Assembly: GCA_910584955.1 (NCBI GenBank)
Contig: CAJUDC010000138.1
Coordinates: 1 to 5,980 of the forward strand
DNA length: 5,980 nt
Source: an uncultured Paraprevotella sp.
GTDB lineage: Bacteria; Bacteroidota; Bacteroidia; Bacteroidales; Bacteroidaceae
Direction of reading: 5' to 3'
Positions 5,378 to 5,980 of the stretch are shown here, in pieces. The translations under genes were made by a program, and so were the position numbers. The notes under the pieces were generated by a model. That model was not told where the DNA came from. It saw only the letters and a list, made by a program, of their open reading frames with translations, and did no database searches. Numbering within the stretch: the first letter of the stretch is position 1; every line of letters starts with the position of its first letter.

Positions 5378-5980
5378 ATGAAGCTATTGAAGATAGGCCT
5401 CGTTCAGCAGGCCAATACGGCCGACCGGAAAGAGAACATGTACCGGTTGGCGCAAAACATAGAGGAGGTGTGCCGGCGCGGGGCACAATTGGTGGTGTTG
5501 CAGGAACTGCATAATTCGCTTTACTTCTGTCAGACGGAGGACACCCGCCTGTTCGACCTGGCCGAACCTATACCCGGACCCTCCACGGGGTTCTTCGGCG
5601 AACTGGCGCGTCAGTACGGCATCGTGTTGGTGACCTCGTTGTTCGAGAAACGTGCGGCCGGTTTGTACCACAACACGGCTGTGGTGTTCGATACCGACGG
5701 AAGCATAGCCGGTACGTACCGCAAGATGCACATACCCGATGATCCTGCCTATTACGAGAAGTTCTACTTCACACCGGGCGACAAAGGCTTCCGGCCGGTT
5801 CAGACCAGCCTGGGCAGGCTGGGCGTTCAGGTATGCTGGGATCAATGGTACCCGGAGGGAGCCCGTCTGATGGCGCTGCAGGGAGCGGAGATTTTAATCT
5901 ACCCCACGGCCATCGGCTACGAGAGCAGCGATACGCCTGAAGAACAGGAACGTCAGCGGGAGGCCTGGACCACCGTGCAG
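5378..5980 (+). CDS. aguB: N-carbamoylputrescine amidase (nitrilase superfamily), 3' end outside the window
   Basis: AguB hydrolyses N-carbamoylputrescine to putrescine, CO2 and ammonia, directly after the AguA step. The frame from ATG 5378 stays open for 201 codons to the window edge, starting MKLLKIGLVQQ. The nitrilase Glu-Lys-Cys triad is visible: Glu43 in LQELHNSLYF, Lys116 in YRKMHIPDDP and Cys153 in QVCWDQWYPE. The sequence around the Cys and the stretch DPAYYEKFYFTPGD (122-135) are typical of N-carbamoylputrescine amidases rather than beta-ureidopropionases or Nit-type omega-amidases. Family members run near 290-300 residues, so about 90 are missing, lost to the window edge and not to a mutation. 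It starts five bases after the aguA stop with no promoter between, so the two are one operon. Confidence 0.93.
   Translation, partial: MKLLKIGLVQQANTADRKENMYRLAQNIEEVCRRGAQLVVLQELHNSLYFCQTEDTRLFDLAEPIPGPSTGFFGELARQYGIVLVTSLFEKRAAGLYHNTAVVFDTDGSIAGTYRKMHIPDDPAYYEKFYFTPGDKGFRPVQTSLGRLGVQVCWDQWYPEGARLMALQGAEILIYPTAIGYESSDTPEEQERQREAWTTVQ

Noticed and set aside
1..5980. CRISPR arrays, tRNA or rRNA genes, insertion sequences or att sites
   Set aside because: No regularly spaced repeats, tRNA-like cloverleaf, transposase-like product or terminal inverted repeats with target duplications were seen. The window is five ordinary genes and their regulatory DNA.

Overview
This window looks like a chromosomal segment of a member of the Bacteroidota, probably Bacteroidales. 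The clearest sign is the promoter grammar: both transcription units start behind the Bacteroidetes-type -7 element TAnnTTTG (TACCTTTGCA occurs in both), and no open reading frame has a convincing Shine-Dalgarno at normal spacing. Coding DNA is GC-rich while the intergenic DNA is AT-rich. That would suit a higher-GC lineage such as Alistipes-like Rikenellaceae, but this genus-level guess is weak.

Layout. Bases 1-104 hold a leader with short inverted repeats and a promoter. Bases 105-3885 hold three co-directional genes, hydE, hydG and hydF, which form the complete maturation set for the H-cluster of [FeFe]-hydrogenase. The hydE-hydG gap is 12 nt and the hydG-hydF gap is 43 nt, so they read as one operon. 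A 356-bp intergenic region follows, with a strong intrinsic terminator, two small palindromes and a second promoter. That promoter's -7 box is bracketed by a perfect 9-bp inverted repeat, a likely operator. Bases 4242-5372 encode agmatine deiminase (aguA). From 5378 the N-carbamoylputrescine amidase gene (aguB) runs off the right edge.

How the genes work together. HydG makes the Fe(CO)2(CN) synthon from tyrosine, HydE processes it, and the GTPase HydF carries the [2Fe] precursor to the hydrogenase. The hydrogenase itself is not in the window. AguA and AguB convert agmatine to N-carbamoylputrescine and then to putrescine, feeding polyamine synthesis. The terminator and separate promoter indicate that the two operons are neighbours rather than one pathway.

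Nothing here is a new system. The observations most worth checking are the operator-like repeat around the aguA promoter, the unusual G4 motif of HydF, the N-terminal extension of AguA and a two-codon ORF in the hydG-hydF gap. All plus-strand coding sequence is explained by these five genes.
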